Of a DNA stretch of 64,000 nucleotides, positions 16,978 to 26,071 are shown one piece after another (position 1 is the first letter of the stretch; each line of letters begins with the position of its first letter). The notes beneath the pieces are model-generated. The model searched no databases, had not been told where the DNA came from, and saw only the letters and a program-made list of their open reading frames with translations. Location of the stretch: the NCBI GenBank assembly GCA_031281155.1, contig JAITFT010000084.1, positions 1-64,000 of the forward strand, read 5' to 3'. The stretch comes from Candidatus Fibrimonadaceae bacterium. GTDB taxonomy: Bacteria > Fibrobacterota > Fibrobacteria > Fibrobacterales > Fibrobacteraceae. Position numbers and translations under genes: made by a program.

Positions 16978-19900
16978 ATACTTGTTTTTACTTCCTCTTA
17001 GCATCTTCGCTTTTGAAGTACAGCGAGATTTTCAAGACTCGTTTATCTTTACAGACAAGGTTGCAAGTTTAGATGAAAGCCCTTGCGAAAGCGATATTCT
17101 TTTTATAACGGAAAACGTATCTTTTCTAGGTGAATTTAATACGCCCGGAGTGCCTTTTAGAACATATACCATAGCTATTCCAAACTCTACGCCGCCAAAT
17201 GTAGAAGTAGAAAATTTAAAAACAGAAACGCTAAAAGGAAAACCTTGCGGAGCGGAAAAATATCCGCGTGCTTTGAAAATTGGCGAGCCTTATTTGAAAG
17301 ATAATCTATGGAGGGTTGAAGTTAGCGTTCCGCTTGTTTATTCGAGCGGAAATTCCTGGAATTTGCGACGAAATTTTAGAGTGAAAATAAATTTCAACGG
17401 TCAAGCCAGCGGTATTTCAGTTGGTAAAAGAGCATTGGCTTTTGTTGATAATAAATCTGGAGCAAACAGGTTTGGAACAAGGCAAGGCACACGCGCCGCA
17501 ATACTGAGAAAGCCAGATGCCGGCATAGACTGGTTAGCAAAAATAGGTGTTGGCAACCCAGATTTATCTTTGAGCGCAGATGGAATGTATGCAGTATCTT
17601 TTGATGATTTGAAAAGAGCCATGCGCGAGGCTGGCAGAGAAAATGATATAGATGGAATTACAATTTCCCAATTAAGACTTTTCGGTGCGTCACCAGATAC
17701 CGTGCCGGAATTTATTGCAGAAGAGATTTTCCCTAACTGGAAAGAAATTCCTATTCAAGTGAAAGATAAAAATAATAATGGGATTTTTGACAGCGGCGAT
17801 ACAATAGTATTTTTTGGCTATGGAACATCAATTTGGAAACAAAGCAAATCTGCTAGCGGAATGGATTATTATTTTTCGCATTCACCATACAGTTTTTACC
17901 AATACTTCTATCTTGGCGCAGGCGGCCAGGGAAAACGCCTTAATGCTGCGGAACCAAAAAATTTAAATGGCAAAGATATAGCCTGGAAAAAGTATGCTCG
18001 CTCGGCAAAAAATTTGCTTTTGCGAGATAATTATTTTAGCGATCGAGCAATAGAAGAGAATACTGGCAAGGAATGGTTTTGGGTATGGGGCGACATAGAC
18101 AAAACAGTCAGCGTCAATTCGTCCGAATTTCAAAATTCCATTAGAAACTTAAATGGCATTCAAGGAGATTCGGCGTGGATAGGAGTATCATTTTTTCCAA
18201 GACGTTCCACTCGGCCAACTCCCTTGCTTTCCTCAAGACCTTTGAGAGAAAGAATGAGAGGCATAAATTTTAATTTTTATTTTCAAAATCAACAACTGCA
18301 AAACGCAGATATAAAAGATACCCTCTTAGATGGTTCCTTTGTTTTCGCAAGCAATAGAGCAAGAGCAACAGATAATCCCTACAGGCTGGAAATTTTGCCC
18401 GGAGATCAGAACGACAGGTTTACGGGAATATCCCTTGCCTACTATTACAATCCATCTTTAAGCCCAGGCGATGAATGGCTGTTTCCGGGGCAGGCAAGCG
18501 GTGAAGTGAGAATTCCAGTACCGGCAAATATGGAACTTATAAAAACAGAGAATTTTATACCAACGGAAATAATGCCAACAGCAAATAATTATGCACAAGA
18601 TGAAATACCAACAGATAGCGATATTCGATATTTTTTAAGTAGAAAAAACATCTATAAAACTCCTGCTCATATAAATGGAATTGTGAAAAGAGCAGATGCA
18701 ATAAGCGACCCTTTGAATATTCCACATAATACGGAATACATTATTTTAACATCTGAAATTTTGCAAAACTCTGCGATAAAATTAAAGCAATTCAGGGAAA
18801 GCGGCGAGGCATCAACAAGATTAAACACGGCGGTGGTGTTGGTAGAAGATATTTACAAACTTCATGGTGCGCATAGCTCTCCGGTTGCTATTAGAGACTT
18901 TTTAAGATATGCAAAAAAGCATTGCGATGATTTGCGTTATGTTTTACTCGCCGGAAGCGGATACTACGATTACAGAAAAATTCGGCAAGGAGCAAAAGAT
19001 AATATCGTTCCGCCTTACCAAGCAGAAGATACTTCCACCGATGATTTTTTTGTAATTTTAGATCCTGGCGAAGTAGTTAGATTTGGGAATTATCGTTTGT
19101 CTATGGCGATTGGGCGGCTTCCTGTTTCCAGCGTAGCAGAATTTGAAAATTATATCCAAAAAGTAAGAGAGCATGAATCTGTTTCTATTATGAATAATGG
19201 AATTTGGCGAAACACCATTATTTTTACTGCAGATGACGCTTTGCAAGGAACAAGAGAAGATGCTATTCCTCATACAGGGCAAATGGAAGCCACAGCGACA
19301 CAAGTAAATTCGCTTTCACGAGAACAAAATTTTGCCATGGAAATGCGAAAAATTTCCCTGCTTCAATATGACATAGATGGCAGCGGCAAAAAACCGGAGG
19401 CGACTAAGGAATTGCTGCTTCGTTTAAATCAAGGTGCGCTTTTTACATTTTTTTACGGGCATGGAAATGCAGTTATGTGGGCAGATGAAGACTTGCTAAA
19501 CGTCAGTTCTTTAGATGGCTTATTCAATACTGGCAGATACACAATTTTAGGCTCTTTTTCTTGCATGGTTTCCAGATTTGATGACTTTGCCACAATTAGT
19601 TTGTCAGAAGCTTTTGTAAATGCAAAATCCAGAGGGGCCATTGCCTCCATAGGCGCTCTTCGTGTAGCTTATGCTGATCCTAATGTTATTTTGTCGCGAA
19701 ACTTTTTGACTGAAGCTTTATTTACTCCAAATATTCTATTAGGTGAAGCGTTTTTGAGGGCAAAAGAAAAAAATAATTCTCAATATAGATACAACAACGA
19801 AAAATACGTGCTTTTGGGTGAACCTGTTTTAAGTATGCCAAAGCGAGAAATTGAATTAGAATTAGACAATCCGCCAGATACCATTCAAGCTTTGCAAAGG

Positions 19901-20899
19901 CTTAAAATTTCTGGCACAGCTTCTATAGAAACAGGTTTTGTACGCATGCAAATTTTGGAAGGAGAAAAATCTCGTGCTTTAAAACAAAAAAACTGTGAGC
20001 ATCCGCAATGTTCTACAACTATAAAAGTCCCAGGCAGCCCTATTTATAGCGAAGAGCTTCAAATCAGAGACCGTAAATTTTCCACTGAATTTGTAACTCC
20101 GCGTAAATTATCGCTTGGCGATACTTCTGCGGAAATAAGGCTTTGGGCTTATAGGCCAGGAACTTTAGGTATAGGAAAATTTGCCAAAAACGATATTTTG
20201 CTAGATGGAACTTCTGGAGATTTCATTGAGGATAATACTCCGCCGAGCATAAAAATTTATCCTTGTATGCGTTCTGGAATAGCGGCCCCTTTTGAGGAGA
20301 ATGCGCATGTTAGTTTGGAAATCCCTGCCTGCTTGAATGTAGTTATAGAAGATTCTACCGGCTTGGATTACAGAGAAGAGGCCGATGAGGGAATCTTTTT
20401 TCAAATTAACAACGAGCCGCCCTGGCATCCTTGGTCTTTTTCGGAACAAACAGGCAGGCGGGCTGCAATAAGAATGGATTTTGGAAGTTCTTACGACCCA
20501 GGCGAGTATATTTTCAAAGTTCACGCTCAGGATATTTTAGGCAATGCCGCTGTTCGTTCTATAAGAATTTCTCTAAGCCAAGATAATAAAGCAGGCTTGG
20601 CAGATGTTTTCAACATTCCCAATCCTATGAAGCGAAGCGGAACAACATTCTATTTCAAAGATTTATCTGGCGACAGGCAAAGCAATGTGAGCATAAGAAT
20701 TTTTGACCAAAACGGCAAGTTGGTTAAAACCATAAACAACGCAATTTCCGGAGTTACGCACTGGGATGGCAGAGACTCAAGAGGCCGTTTGCTCGCAAAC
20801 GGGCTTTACCACTACGTTGTGCAGAACACGGTTTCTTCCTTAGATGGCAACAGTAAAAGGGTTTTTGAAAAGAAGCAAAAGCTGGTAATTTCAAGGTGA
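16961..20899 (+). CDS. porU: PorU-like C25 (gingipain-family) cysteine peptidase, T9SS sortase candidate
   Basis: 1312 residues from ATG 16961, chosen because it starts a signal peptide (FRIAKYLFLLPLSIFAFE) and follows a -10 element; the frame is open 16 codons earlier. The C25 domain (about 590-960) has FFYGHGNAVMWADEDLL with the catalytic His near residue 834 and LGSFSCMVSRFDD with the catalytic Cys near 867. The C-terminus (about 1225-1312) is a FlgD-like Ig fold: NPMKRSGTTFYF, VSIRIFDQNGKLV and WDGRDSRGRLLANGLYHYVV. PorU in Bacteroidota cleaves the sorting domain from type IX secretion cargo and attaches A-LPS. A plain secreted C25 protease is the alternative, but size and architecture favour PorU. 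Confidence 0.85.
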   Translation: MFRIAKYLFLLPLSIFAFEVQRDFQDSFIFTDKVASLDESPCESDILFITENVSFLGEFNTPGVPFRTYTIAIPNSTPPNVEVENLKTETLKGKPCGAEKYPRALKIGEPYLKDNLWRVEVSVPLVYSSGNSWNLRRNFRVKINFNGQASGISVGKRALAFVDNKSGANRFGTRQGTRAAILRKPDAGIDWLAKIGVGNPDLSLSADGMYAVSFDDLKRAMREAGRENDIDGITISQLRLFGASPDTVPEFIAEEIFPNWKEIPIQVKDKNNNGIFDSGDTIVFFGYGTSIWKQSKSASGMDYYFSHSPYSFYQYFYLGAGGQGKRLNAAEPKNLNGKDIAWKKYARSAKNLLLRDNYFSDRAIEENTGKEWFWVWGDIDKTVSVNSSEFQNSIRNLNGIQGDSAWIGVSFFPRRSTRPTPLLSSRPLRERMRGINFNFYFQNQQLQNADIKDTLLDGSFVFASNRARATDNPYRLEILPGDQNDRFTGISLAYYYNPSLSPGDEWLFPGQASGEVRIPVPANMELIKTENFIPTEIMPTANNYAQDEIPTDSDIRYFLSRKNIYKTPAHINGIVKRADAISDPLNIPHNTEYIILTSEILQNSAIKLKQFRESGEASTRLNTAVVLVEDIYKLHGAHSSPVAIRDFLRYAKKHCDDLRYVLLAGSGYYDYRKIRQGAKDNIVPPYQAEDTSTDDFFVILDPGEVVRFGNYRLSMAIGRLPVSSVAEFENYIQKVREHESVSIMNNGIWRNTIIFTADDALQGTREDAIPHTGQMEATATQVNSLSREQNFAMEMRKISLLQYDIDGSGKKPEATKELLLRLNQGALFTFFYGHGNAVMWADEDLLNVSSLDGLFNTGRYTILGSFSCMVSRFDDFATISLSEAFVNAKSRGAIASIGALRVAYADPNVILSRNFLTEALFTPNILLGEAFLRAKEKNNSQYRYNNEKYVLLGEPVLSMPKREIELELDNPPDTIQALQRLKISGTASIETGFVRMQILEGEKSRALKQKNCEHPQCSTTIKVPGSPIYSEELQIRDRKFSTEFVTPRKLSLGDTSAEIRLWAYRPGTLGIGKFAKNDILLDGTSGDFIEDNTPPSIKIYPCMRSGIAAPFEENAHVSLEIPACLNVVIEDSTGLDYREEADEGIFFQINNEPPWHPWSFSEQTGRRAAIRMDFGSSYDPGEYIFKVHAQDILGNAAVRSIRISLSQDNKAGLADVFNIPNPMKRSGTTFYFKDLSGDRQSNVSIRIFDQNGKLVKTINNAISGVTHWDGRDSRGRLLANGLYHYVVQNTVSSLDGNSKRVFEKKQKLVISR

Positions 20900-21913
20900 C
20901 AATATTTCGCTGAACTCTGCCTTTAACTCTTTATTCCCCGGATACAACGCAAAAATTCGCTCTATGGTTTTTCTGGCATCGCTTATTCGCTTTTTCTGAA
21001 TGTATTCATGCACAATGTTTTGCAAGCCGTAAACAGCTTCTTTGTTTCCCATTCTGCCAGCAAGCAAATAAGCTTCTTCTGCTCTATCTAGCCATTCTAT
21101 TTCAAAAGCTAAATTGCCTAAAAAAATTGCGGCATCGGTAAAGCTGGAATCCATTTGTATTATTTGATTTAGAATGTCTATGGCAAGATAAGGCTTTTTA
21201 TCTTCTGCGAGGCAATCTGCCAATTTATAAAGCAACTCTTTATCGTTTGGGCTAAGAGCTGCCGCTTCTCTATATGCCGCTATGCTTTCTGTAAAATTTC
21301 TATTCAATCTGTGAATATCGCCCAGATAAATAAGAAAATCTATTTCTTCTGGATTTTTTGCATAAGCCTCTCTGACTAAATTTGCGGCGGCATCGAATTC
21401 ACCCATTGAAATATGAATTTCACTCTGCTGATAAACAAGGGTAATATCTACAGAGTCTATTTGCCTTGCTTTTTCTATTGCCCGCAAAGCCCCTATATTA
21501 TCGCCTGTTTTCTGGTAAGCCTCCGACAAATAAATCCAGGCCGAAGCGTTATCTGGATCTAAGTTCAAAGCTCTGCGATATACCGCAATGCTTTCTGGGT
21601 ATTCGCCAATTCTATAAAGCACTGCCGCTAAATTTGCAAGCGCAGGGGCAAATTCGCCGTTTGAGAAATGTACCGCTTTGCGATACGCCGCTGCTGCCTC
21701 CGGCAATCTGTCCAATTGAAAAAAGCTATTTGCCGTATTAAAACTGGTAGCAACAAGATCGGCCCCTCTTTCCTCTGCCTTACGATAAAGCAAAATAGCC
21801 TGAGCATAACGCCCGTTATTATAAAGCAAATTAGCCTGATTCAAAATCTGCTCTGCACTCTGCACCTGCGCATGTAGCATTGAAGTTAAGAGGAATGTGA
21901 GTATAAGTACCAT
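20891..21913 (-). CDS. Secreted TPR-repeat protein
   Basis: 340 residues with a signal peptide (ending SMLHAQ) followed by about eight tetratricopeptide repeats covering residues 20-330, recognisable by YNNGRYAQAILLYRKAEE-like units with conserved A/G/Y/A positions. It is probably a periplasmic scaffold or adaptor. It lies 2 nt after the TonB-like gene and converges with porU, overlapping by 9 nt. TonB-plus-TPR pairs occur in energy-transduction loci, but ExbB/ExbD are not in the window. Confidence 0.88.
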   Translation of the reverse strand: MVLILTFLLTSMLHAQVQSAEQILNQANLLYNNGRYAQAILLYRKAEERGADLVATSFNTANSFFQLDRLPEAAAAYRKAVHFSNGEFAPALANLAAVLYRIGEYPESIAVYRRALNLDPDNASAWIYLSEAYQKTGDNIGALRAIEKARQIDSVDITLVYQQSEIHISMGEFDAAANLVREAYAKNPEEIDFLIYLGDIHRLNRNFTESIAAYREAAALSPNDKELLYKLADCLAEDKKPYLAIDILNQIIQMDSSFTDAAIFLGNLAFEIEWLDRAEEAYLLAGRMGNKEAVYGLQNIVHEYIQKKRISDARKTIERIFALYPGNKELKAEFSEILSP

Positions 21914-21915
21914 AA

Positions 21916-22545
21916 TTAATCCCTAAATTTAATCTCAAAAGGCTGTTCAAGTCCGCAGAAGGGAACTGCTGCGCCGTCTTTTTTTGCGGGAGCGAATTGC
22001 ATTCCCATAACTGCGTCTCTACCTGCATTTGCAAGCCCTCTTCCTGCCGGGCTTTCTTCTATTATGCGAATATCGTAGGGCTTGCCGCTTGTGTTTACGC
22101 AAAACGAAACTCTTAAAATGGAGTTTATTTCGCCGTCTCTTATGGCTTGCGGCGGGTTGAACCTAGGCGAGCTTTTTAGGCTTGGCTTTTCGTCAACATC
22201 GCCGCTGCTCAAATTGCCCGTGCCGCTTTGCATGGCTGCCAAATTGCTCGGAACCATTGCACCGCCGCTGCCACCTACAACATCTAAGTTCATGGCAAAC
22301 CTTGGGCCGGCCTTTGGAGTTCTGCTATTTGCGCTTTGCCTGCTGGGGTTTCTTGTTGTTTCTTTCGGCCTTGGCGGTTCTGGCGGATCTTCCTTAATTA
22401 AGGTTTTTACCTCCGTTGTTGTATATTTTTTTTCTAATGTAAAATTCCCCTTGGTTAACATATTCAAAACAGGAATAGAAAATACCAAAATAACGCTCGT
22501 TAAAGCAGCTAGGATAAGAATAATAAATTTGCGAAGCGGTTTCAA
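21916..22545 (-). CDS. TonB-like energy transducer
   Basis: 209 residues with a TTG start. One N-terminal membrane segment (about 8-28), a Pro/Glu/Arg stretch (DPPEPPRPKETTRNP) as the periplasmic spacer, then a C-terminal domain ending the TonB/TolA pattern (GEINSILRVSFCVNTSGKPYDIRIIEESP, GRDAVMGMQFAPAKKDG). TonB C-terminal domains couple inner-membrane proton force to outer-membrane receptors. Some AglT/GltG-type proteins have the same C-terminus, so the exact partner is open. A TACATT hexamer lies 10 nt before the TTG. Confidence 0.85.
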   Translation of the reverse strand: MKPLRKFIILILAALTSVILVFSIPVLNMLTKGNFTLEKKYTTTEVKTLIKEDPPEPPRPKETTRNPSRQSANSRTPKAGPRFAMNLDVVGGSGGAMVPSNLAAMQSGTGNLSSGDVDEKPSLKSSPRFNPPQAIRDGEINSILRVSFCVNTSGKPYDIRIIEESPAGRGLANAGRDAVMGMQFAPAKKDGAAVPFCGLEQPFEIKFRD

Positions 22546-22555
22546 AATTGTTAGA

Positions 22556-22576
22556 AATGTAGAAAATTTCTATCTT
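22556..22576. promoter_or_regulatory. Divergent back-to-back promoter pair
   Basis: AATGTA (22556-22561), then GAAAATTTC, then TATCTT (22571-22576). The leftward side serves the TonB-like gene with a 10-nt gap; the rightward side serves the pseudouridine synthase with a 20-nt gap and an AAGGA Shine-Dalgarno. Confidence 0.6.
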
Positions 22577-22596
22577 ACTAATAAGGACTGAAATAA

Positions 22597-23103
22597 GTGA
22601 AAATAAAAAACAAAATTTACATAAAATTAAATAAACCGCATGGTTATGAATGCAGTCATGCGCCAACCAGCCATGAATCCGTATTTGCCCTGTTCCCGCC
22701 CGAACTTATAAAAAACGGCTTGCAATGCGCAGGTCGCTTAGACCACGATACCACAGGTTTGATTTTGCTTTCAAATGATGGGCAATTTATACACAAAATA
22801 GAGCATCCGAAAAAAGGAATTGCAAAAACGTATATAGCAACGCTTGCCGAGCCTTTAACAGAAGAAATGCAAAGAAAACTTTTGGCAGGCGTTGAGCTTC
22901 GCAATGAAAGGCGGCCTTGCATAGCGTTGGATTTAAAAATTTGCAGTGAATTAACAGCGGAAATCACAATTAATGGCGGAGTTTATCACCAAGTAAAGCG
23001 AATGTTCGCTGCGGTAGGGAATAAGGTTACCGCTTTGCACAGGAGCAAGGTTGGCGACTACGAGCTTGAAAATTTAAAACCCGGAGAATGGACTTATGTT
23101 TAA
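22597..23103 (+). CDS. RsuA/RluB/E/F-family pseudouridine synthase lacking the S4 domain
   Basis: 168 residues, GTG start with AAGGACTG upstream. The catalytic motif is AGRLDHDTTGLILLSNDG near residues 47-64 with the nucleophile Asp in GRLD; KTYIATL and NGGVYHQVKRMFAAVGNKV are the other family blocks. Substrate would be a single uridine in rRNA (RsuA acts on 16S U516) or tRNA. RsuA and RluB carry an N-terminal S4 RNA-binding domain that is absent here, so the RluE-like subgroup also fits. It overlaps tmk by 8 nt. Confidence 0.88.
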   Translation: MKIKNKIYIKLNKPHGYECSHAPTSHESVFALFPPELIKNGLQCAGRLDHDTTGLILLSNDGQFIHKIEHPKKGIAKTYIATLAEPLTEEMQRKLLAGVELRNERRPCIALDLKICSELTAEITINGGVYHQVKRMFAAVGNKVTALHRSKVGDYELENLKPGEWTYV

Positions 23104-23716
23104 AAATTTTATTTGCCTTGAAGGCATAGATGGTTCTGGAAAAAGCACGCAGATTGCAGCTTTGGAAAACTTATTCAAAAGCAAAGGTTTTGAAATTTTG
23201 CGCGTGAGAGAGCCGGGCGGAACGGAAATTTCCGAAGCGGTGCGGCAAATTTTGCTTGACCCCGCACATAAAGGCAAAATGAGTGACATCACCGAATTGC
23301 TTTTATACAATGCCGCCCGCTCGCAGCTGCTTCACGAAGTAATTAGGCCTGCTTTGGAGAAAGGGGTTATTGTGCTTGCAGACCGCTTTGCTTACAGCAC
23401 GCTTGCTTACCAAGGCTATGGCAGAGGTTTAAGCATAGATATGATAAAAAATTTACTTAATATATCTTGCGGAGACTGCTTTCCGGGTAAGACTTTTATT
23501 TTGGATATACCGGTTTCCCTGAGCCGCGAAAGGCAGGCAAACGATGGCACTAGAAAAGGCAAAGATCGCATTGAACAAGAGAAAAATGATTTTTTTGAGC
23601 GAGTTCGCAAGGGCTATCAAACGATAGCAAGAGAAATGGAAAATTGTTTTCTACTTAATGCTGCCGCTTCGCCTGATGATATTTTCAAGCTCCTTGCTTC
23701 CCATTTTGATAGCTAA
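23096..23716 (+). CDS. tmk: Thymidylate kinase
   Basis: 206 residues, normal length. P-loop GIDGSGKST at 10-18, the DRx motif ADRFAYSTLAYQGYGRGL near 95-112 and the REPGGTEISEAVR segment at about 41-53 are diagnostic. The enzyme phosphorylates dTMP to dTDP; thyA for dTMP synthesis is at 59865. The ATG overlaps the preceding stop, so the two genes are co-translated. The last 66 nt also encode, antisense, the end of an ankyrin-like relic. Confidence 0.95.
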   Translation: MFKNFICLEGIDGSGKSTQIAALENLFKSKGFEILRVREPGGTEISEAVRQILLDPAHKGKMSDITELLLYNAARSQLLHEVIRPALEKGVIVLADRFAYSTLAYQGYGRGLSIDMIKNLLNISCGDCFPGKTFILDIPVSLSRERQANDGTRKGKDRIEQEKNDFFERVRKGYQTIAREMENCFLLNAAASPDDIFKLLASHFDS

Positions 23717-23776
23717 ATCAAGAGGCGTTTTTCCGCTATATGCTTTGAAGTGGTTATGGTAGAATAGAAATTTTCC
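23651..23776 (-). pseudogene. Ankyrin-repeat C-terminal relic, antisense to the tmk 3' end
   Basis: The minus strand reads, without a start, a 41-residue open stretch containing YSGKTPLDLAIKMGSKELE and ending in TAG at 23651. GKTPLDLA plus the following helix is the classic last ankyrin repeat. It is cut by a TGA at its 5' end, where the sorting-domain fragment begins. About half of it lies antisense within tmk. It may be a relic of a convergent ankyrin gene. Confidence 0.45.
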
Positions 23777-23819
23777 TCATATGTTTGCCGTGTTTTTCGA
23801 TGTACACGCCGGGTGACGG
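23754..23819 (-). pseudogene. Fragment of a C-terminal sorting-type domain
   Basis: Directly after the TAG of the next gene, the same frame continues PSPGVYIEKHGKHMRK and stops at 23754. GVYIEKHGK is the last strand of a Fibrobacterota-type sorting domain and is repeated at 54963-54991. There is no start codon or upstream domain, so it looks like pasted debris, or the tail of the small lipoprotein separated by a nonsense codon. Confidence 0.45.
23782..23810. repeat. 29-bp repeat, copy 1
   Basis: Identical over 29 bp to 54963-54991. On the minus strand both copies encode GVYIEKHGK, in the same sense. Confidence 0.8.
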
Positions 23820-24098
23820 CTACTGACTCATTTTGCCATACCAATTAGTTGAACTATTTTCAATGCTAACAGAACCGATTAAATATCCACATGTACGCAC
23901 TAATTTCTTATCAAAAAAAATGGATTTGATAACAAAGCATAAATACTTGCGAAATAGTGCATCTCCAACCCCTTCGGGACAGTCCCAGCCTAGCACTGGC
24001 AATCTTACAACGAGCGATAATTTATTCTCATCAGTTTTTTTGCATGCTACTACAAGAAAAACAACCAACAGCATTATGCTAATCTTTTTCATTTTCAA
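23820..24098 (-). CDS. Small lipoprotein
   Basis: 92 residues, not recognised. A lipoprotein signal ends in FLVVACK (Cys19). The remainder is a short, probably beta-rich domain with three further cysteines (WDCPEGVGD, KYLCFVIKS, RTCGYLIGS). It ends at TAG, after which the same frame runs into the GVYIEKHGK fragment. It is the last gene of a leftward group starting with the outer-membrane protein at 25089; sizes and lack of relatives suggest accessory DNA. Confidence 0.6.
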   Translation of the reverse strand: MKMKKISIMLLVVFLVVACKKTDENKLSLVVRLPVLGWDCPEGVGDALFRKYLCFVIKSIFFDKKLVRTCGYLIGSVSIENSSTNWYGKMSQ

Positions 24099-24106
24099 AC
24101 CTCTCT

Positions 24107-24373
24107 CTATTTCTGATAATAAACAGGACGTTTATTATCTAAAGATATATAACCAACGGGTAATTGCTCTAATTTAAACTTTTCTCTTATTTTTCTGTTT
24201 GTTACGGCAACTTCTCCTGTTCCTTTGCCAACAACAAACATATTATGTTTGAACTCTTTGTTATGGTAATGATCTATATCGCTTGATCTTCCACCGCCAA
24301 GTAAACGAACTTTAGGAGTATTAAGATAGTTAGCGGTACTGCTTATTCTTTTTTTCTGGATTAAATTTCGCAT
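24107..24373 (-). CDS. Hypothetical protein, possibly frameshifted at its 5' end
   Basis: 88 residues, basic (KKRISSTANYLN, NRKIREKFKLEQ), with a glycine-rich LLGGGRSSD turn and DHYHNKEFKHNMF. No family recognised. Upstream, in another frame, ATG at 24407 opens a 25-codon stretch (NEEWMQKQMMNAKF) that reaches a run of seven A and then a stop; removing one base in the run would fuse it to this frame. Either this is a disrupted gene or the longer start is spurious. It lies between the outer-membrane protein and the small lipoprotein. Confidence 0.45.
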   Translation of the reverse strand: MRNLIQKKRISSTANYLNTPKVRLLGGGRSSDIDHYHNKEFKHNMFVVGKGTGEVAVTNRKIREKFKLEQLPVGYISLDNKRPVYYQK

Positions 24374-24426
24374 TCATCATTTGTTTTTGCATCCATTCTT
24401 CGTTCATAAAAACTTCATCAACTCTA

Positions 24427-25089
24427 TTAGAAGTACCAAAGCAAGCTGAAAATCATTTGATTATACTTTCCATCTTCTTTATCGTTAACTTCCAACAAAC
24501 CAAAAACATATTTTAAGTCAACTCCAAAACTTTTGCCGAACATATAGCCAGTTCCAAGAGCCAAGCCAAAATCTAAAAAGGTTCTGCCATCGAAGGCATA
24601 AGAGCATTCAACCGTGTCGTCTATTCCCTCCAGCGCACTGCAGTAATCAACATCGTCAACCTTAATTCTCTGTTTTATTGTAGCCAAGAGAGGGAAATCT
24701 AATTGGATTCCAGTTGAAACATATAAGTTTGGGATAATCTTATACTGAGCCATTATAGGAGCGCTTAGCGCAAGTTCGCTTGCACTGAAATGAATATCTG
24801 CTTCAATCAGGCTAGAGGGTCGAGGGTATTGGGAATATTTATGGTTATATATTTTTCTCCACAGAAAGTTTAGCTCAGGGTTAATGGAAAAGCCGTTTTC
24901 GAGCGGAAAATGCATTGTTAAACCGCCGCCCCAGCCTAGCCCAAAGGAAATATTGTCATCAACTGCCGAAGCTCCGGTAGAATAAAAATTCATGCTTGTT
25001 ATGGTTTTAATGCCAAATTTGAATGAATCTGCAAAGGAATATGTAGCGAAGGATGAGACCAGCATAATTGTTGCAATGATTTTTTTCAT
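24427..25089 (-). CDS. Outer-membrane beta-barrel protein (PorT/OmpW-like size)
   Basis: 220 residues. Signal peptide ending YSFADS, then alternating beta-strands with aromatic girdles (FKFGIKTITSMNFYS, FGLGWGGGLTMHFPL, PNLYVSTGIQLDF, DFGLALGTGYMFG) and a terminal aromatic strand SLLWYF, all typical of an 8-10-strand outer-membrane barrel. Two cysteines sit in one loop (DYCSALEGIDDTVECSY) and may be bonded. Function unknown. ATG lies 7 nt after TAAATT, with no Shine-Dalgarno. Confidence 0.82.
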   Translation of the reverse strand: MKKIIATIMLVSSFATYSFADSFKFGIKTITSMNFYSTGASAVDDNISFGLGWGGGLTMHFPLENGFSINPELNFLWRKIYNHKYSQYPRPSSLIEADIHFSASELALSAPIMAQYKIIPNLYVSTGIQLDFPLLATIKQRIKVDDVDYCSALEGIDDTVECSYAFDGRTFLDFGLALGTGYMFGKSFGVDLKYVFGLLEVNDKEDGKYNQMIFSLLWYF

Positions 25090-25096
25090 AAGGGAT

Positions 25097-25116
25097 AATT
25101 TAGAAATTTCTACATT
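25097..25116. promoter_or_regulatory. Divergent back-to-back promoter pair
   Basis: AATTTA-GAAATTTC-TACATT. The leftward hexamer is 7 nt from the barrel-protein ATG; the rightward hexamer is 25 nt from the M48 protease ATG. Confidence 0.6.
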
Positions 25117-25141
25117 AATCCAAACAACCTATGGATGAAAT

Positions 25142-26071
25142 ATGTCTAAAAAGTGGAAATTTTTTTGGGTAGCCGCTTTGGCTTTTGTGATTTTTTTCCA
25201 AGCATGCGGCTTGGAAAGCGTGCAGGTATTTATATTCGACGCAGACACTGAAAAGAAAATGGGTAGAGAATTTGATAGCTTGGTTGTAGTGCAGGGATAC
25301 GAAGGCGACTTTCTTTTGGAGAGAGGCGGCATGACTCAAGGGCAGCAGGAACTTTACGATTACTACAGAGAAAGAGCAAACGAAGTTTTGGAACAACTCA
25401 GTGATAGCGACTGGAAGAGCCTTTTGCCTAAGGGCAACTTATGCGGCCCTTACCCTTCTAAAACAGAATGCACTAGAGAAAACTTTTTTGAATTTAAACT
25501 CATAAAAAGCAATATCATAAATGCTTTTGCCTTGCCTGGCGGCTACATTTACTTTTATACGGCAATATTAGACTATTTTGAAAGCGAGTCTGAGCTTGTA
25601 ACAGTTTTGGCTCACGAAGTTGCACATGTAGTGCAGCACCACGCTAGAGATAGGCTAACTAAAGCTATTGGAGGCTTGCTTCTTATAGAAATATTTTTAG
25701 GTGATAACATTTTAGGAGATTTAGCTAGTCTTGGTTACTCTGCGAAACTTATGCAAAACAGTCAGGAAAATGAGCACGAAGCTGATGAAATTGCCTTTAT
25801 ATACACCCACAGAATGGGAATATCCTCAGAAGGCTTGGGCGATTTTTTTGCCAGAGGATTAGACTATGATGAGGAAACAGGAAAATGCATTGGCAAAAAA
25901 AGAGATTTTTTGGATAAGATGTTCAGCACGCACCCACCTTCTTGCGATAGAGTAACCAGAAATAGAGTGCAAAGGCTGCTTGCCGGGCAAACTCCTGAAA
26001 CTCATCCGGCAGACATAGAGCGCAATGGCAAAACATTTAAGCAATTGGTTAATGCGGCTAAACCATTTTGA
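25142..26071 (+). CDS. M48-family metalloprotease lipoprotein (BepA/YcaL-like)
   Basis: 309 residues. A lipoprotein-type signal ends in FFQACG (Cys22). The zinc motif HEVAHVVQHHARDR lies near residues 160-173, with the third ligand in NEHEADEIAF near 220. INAFALPGGYIYFYTAIL is conserved in this family. Related proteins degrade or assist misassembled outer-membrane proteins in the periplasm. The upstream GGATG is only a weak Shine-Dalgarno. It overlaps the DCC-family gene by 4 nt. Confidence 0.9.
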   Translation: MSKKWKFFWVAALAFVIFFQACGLESVQVFIFDADTEKKMGREFDSLVVVQGYEGDFLLERGGMTQGQQELYDYYRERANEVLEQLSDSDWKSLLPKGNLCGPYPSKTECTRENFFEFKLIKSNIINAFALPGGYIYFYTAILDYFESESELVTVLAHEVAHVVQHHARDRLTKAIGGLLLIEIFLGDNILGDLASLGYSAKLMQNSQENEHEADEIAFIYTHRMGISSEGLGDFFARGLDYDEETGKCIGKKRDFLDKMFSTHPPSCDRVTRNRVQRLLAGQTPETHPADIERNGKTFKQLVNAAKPF

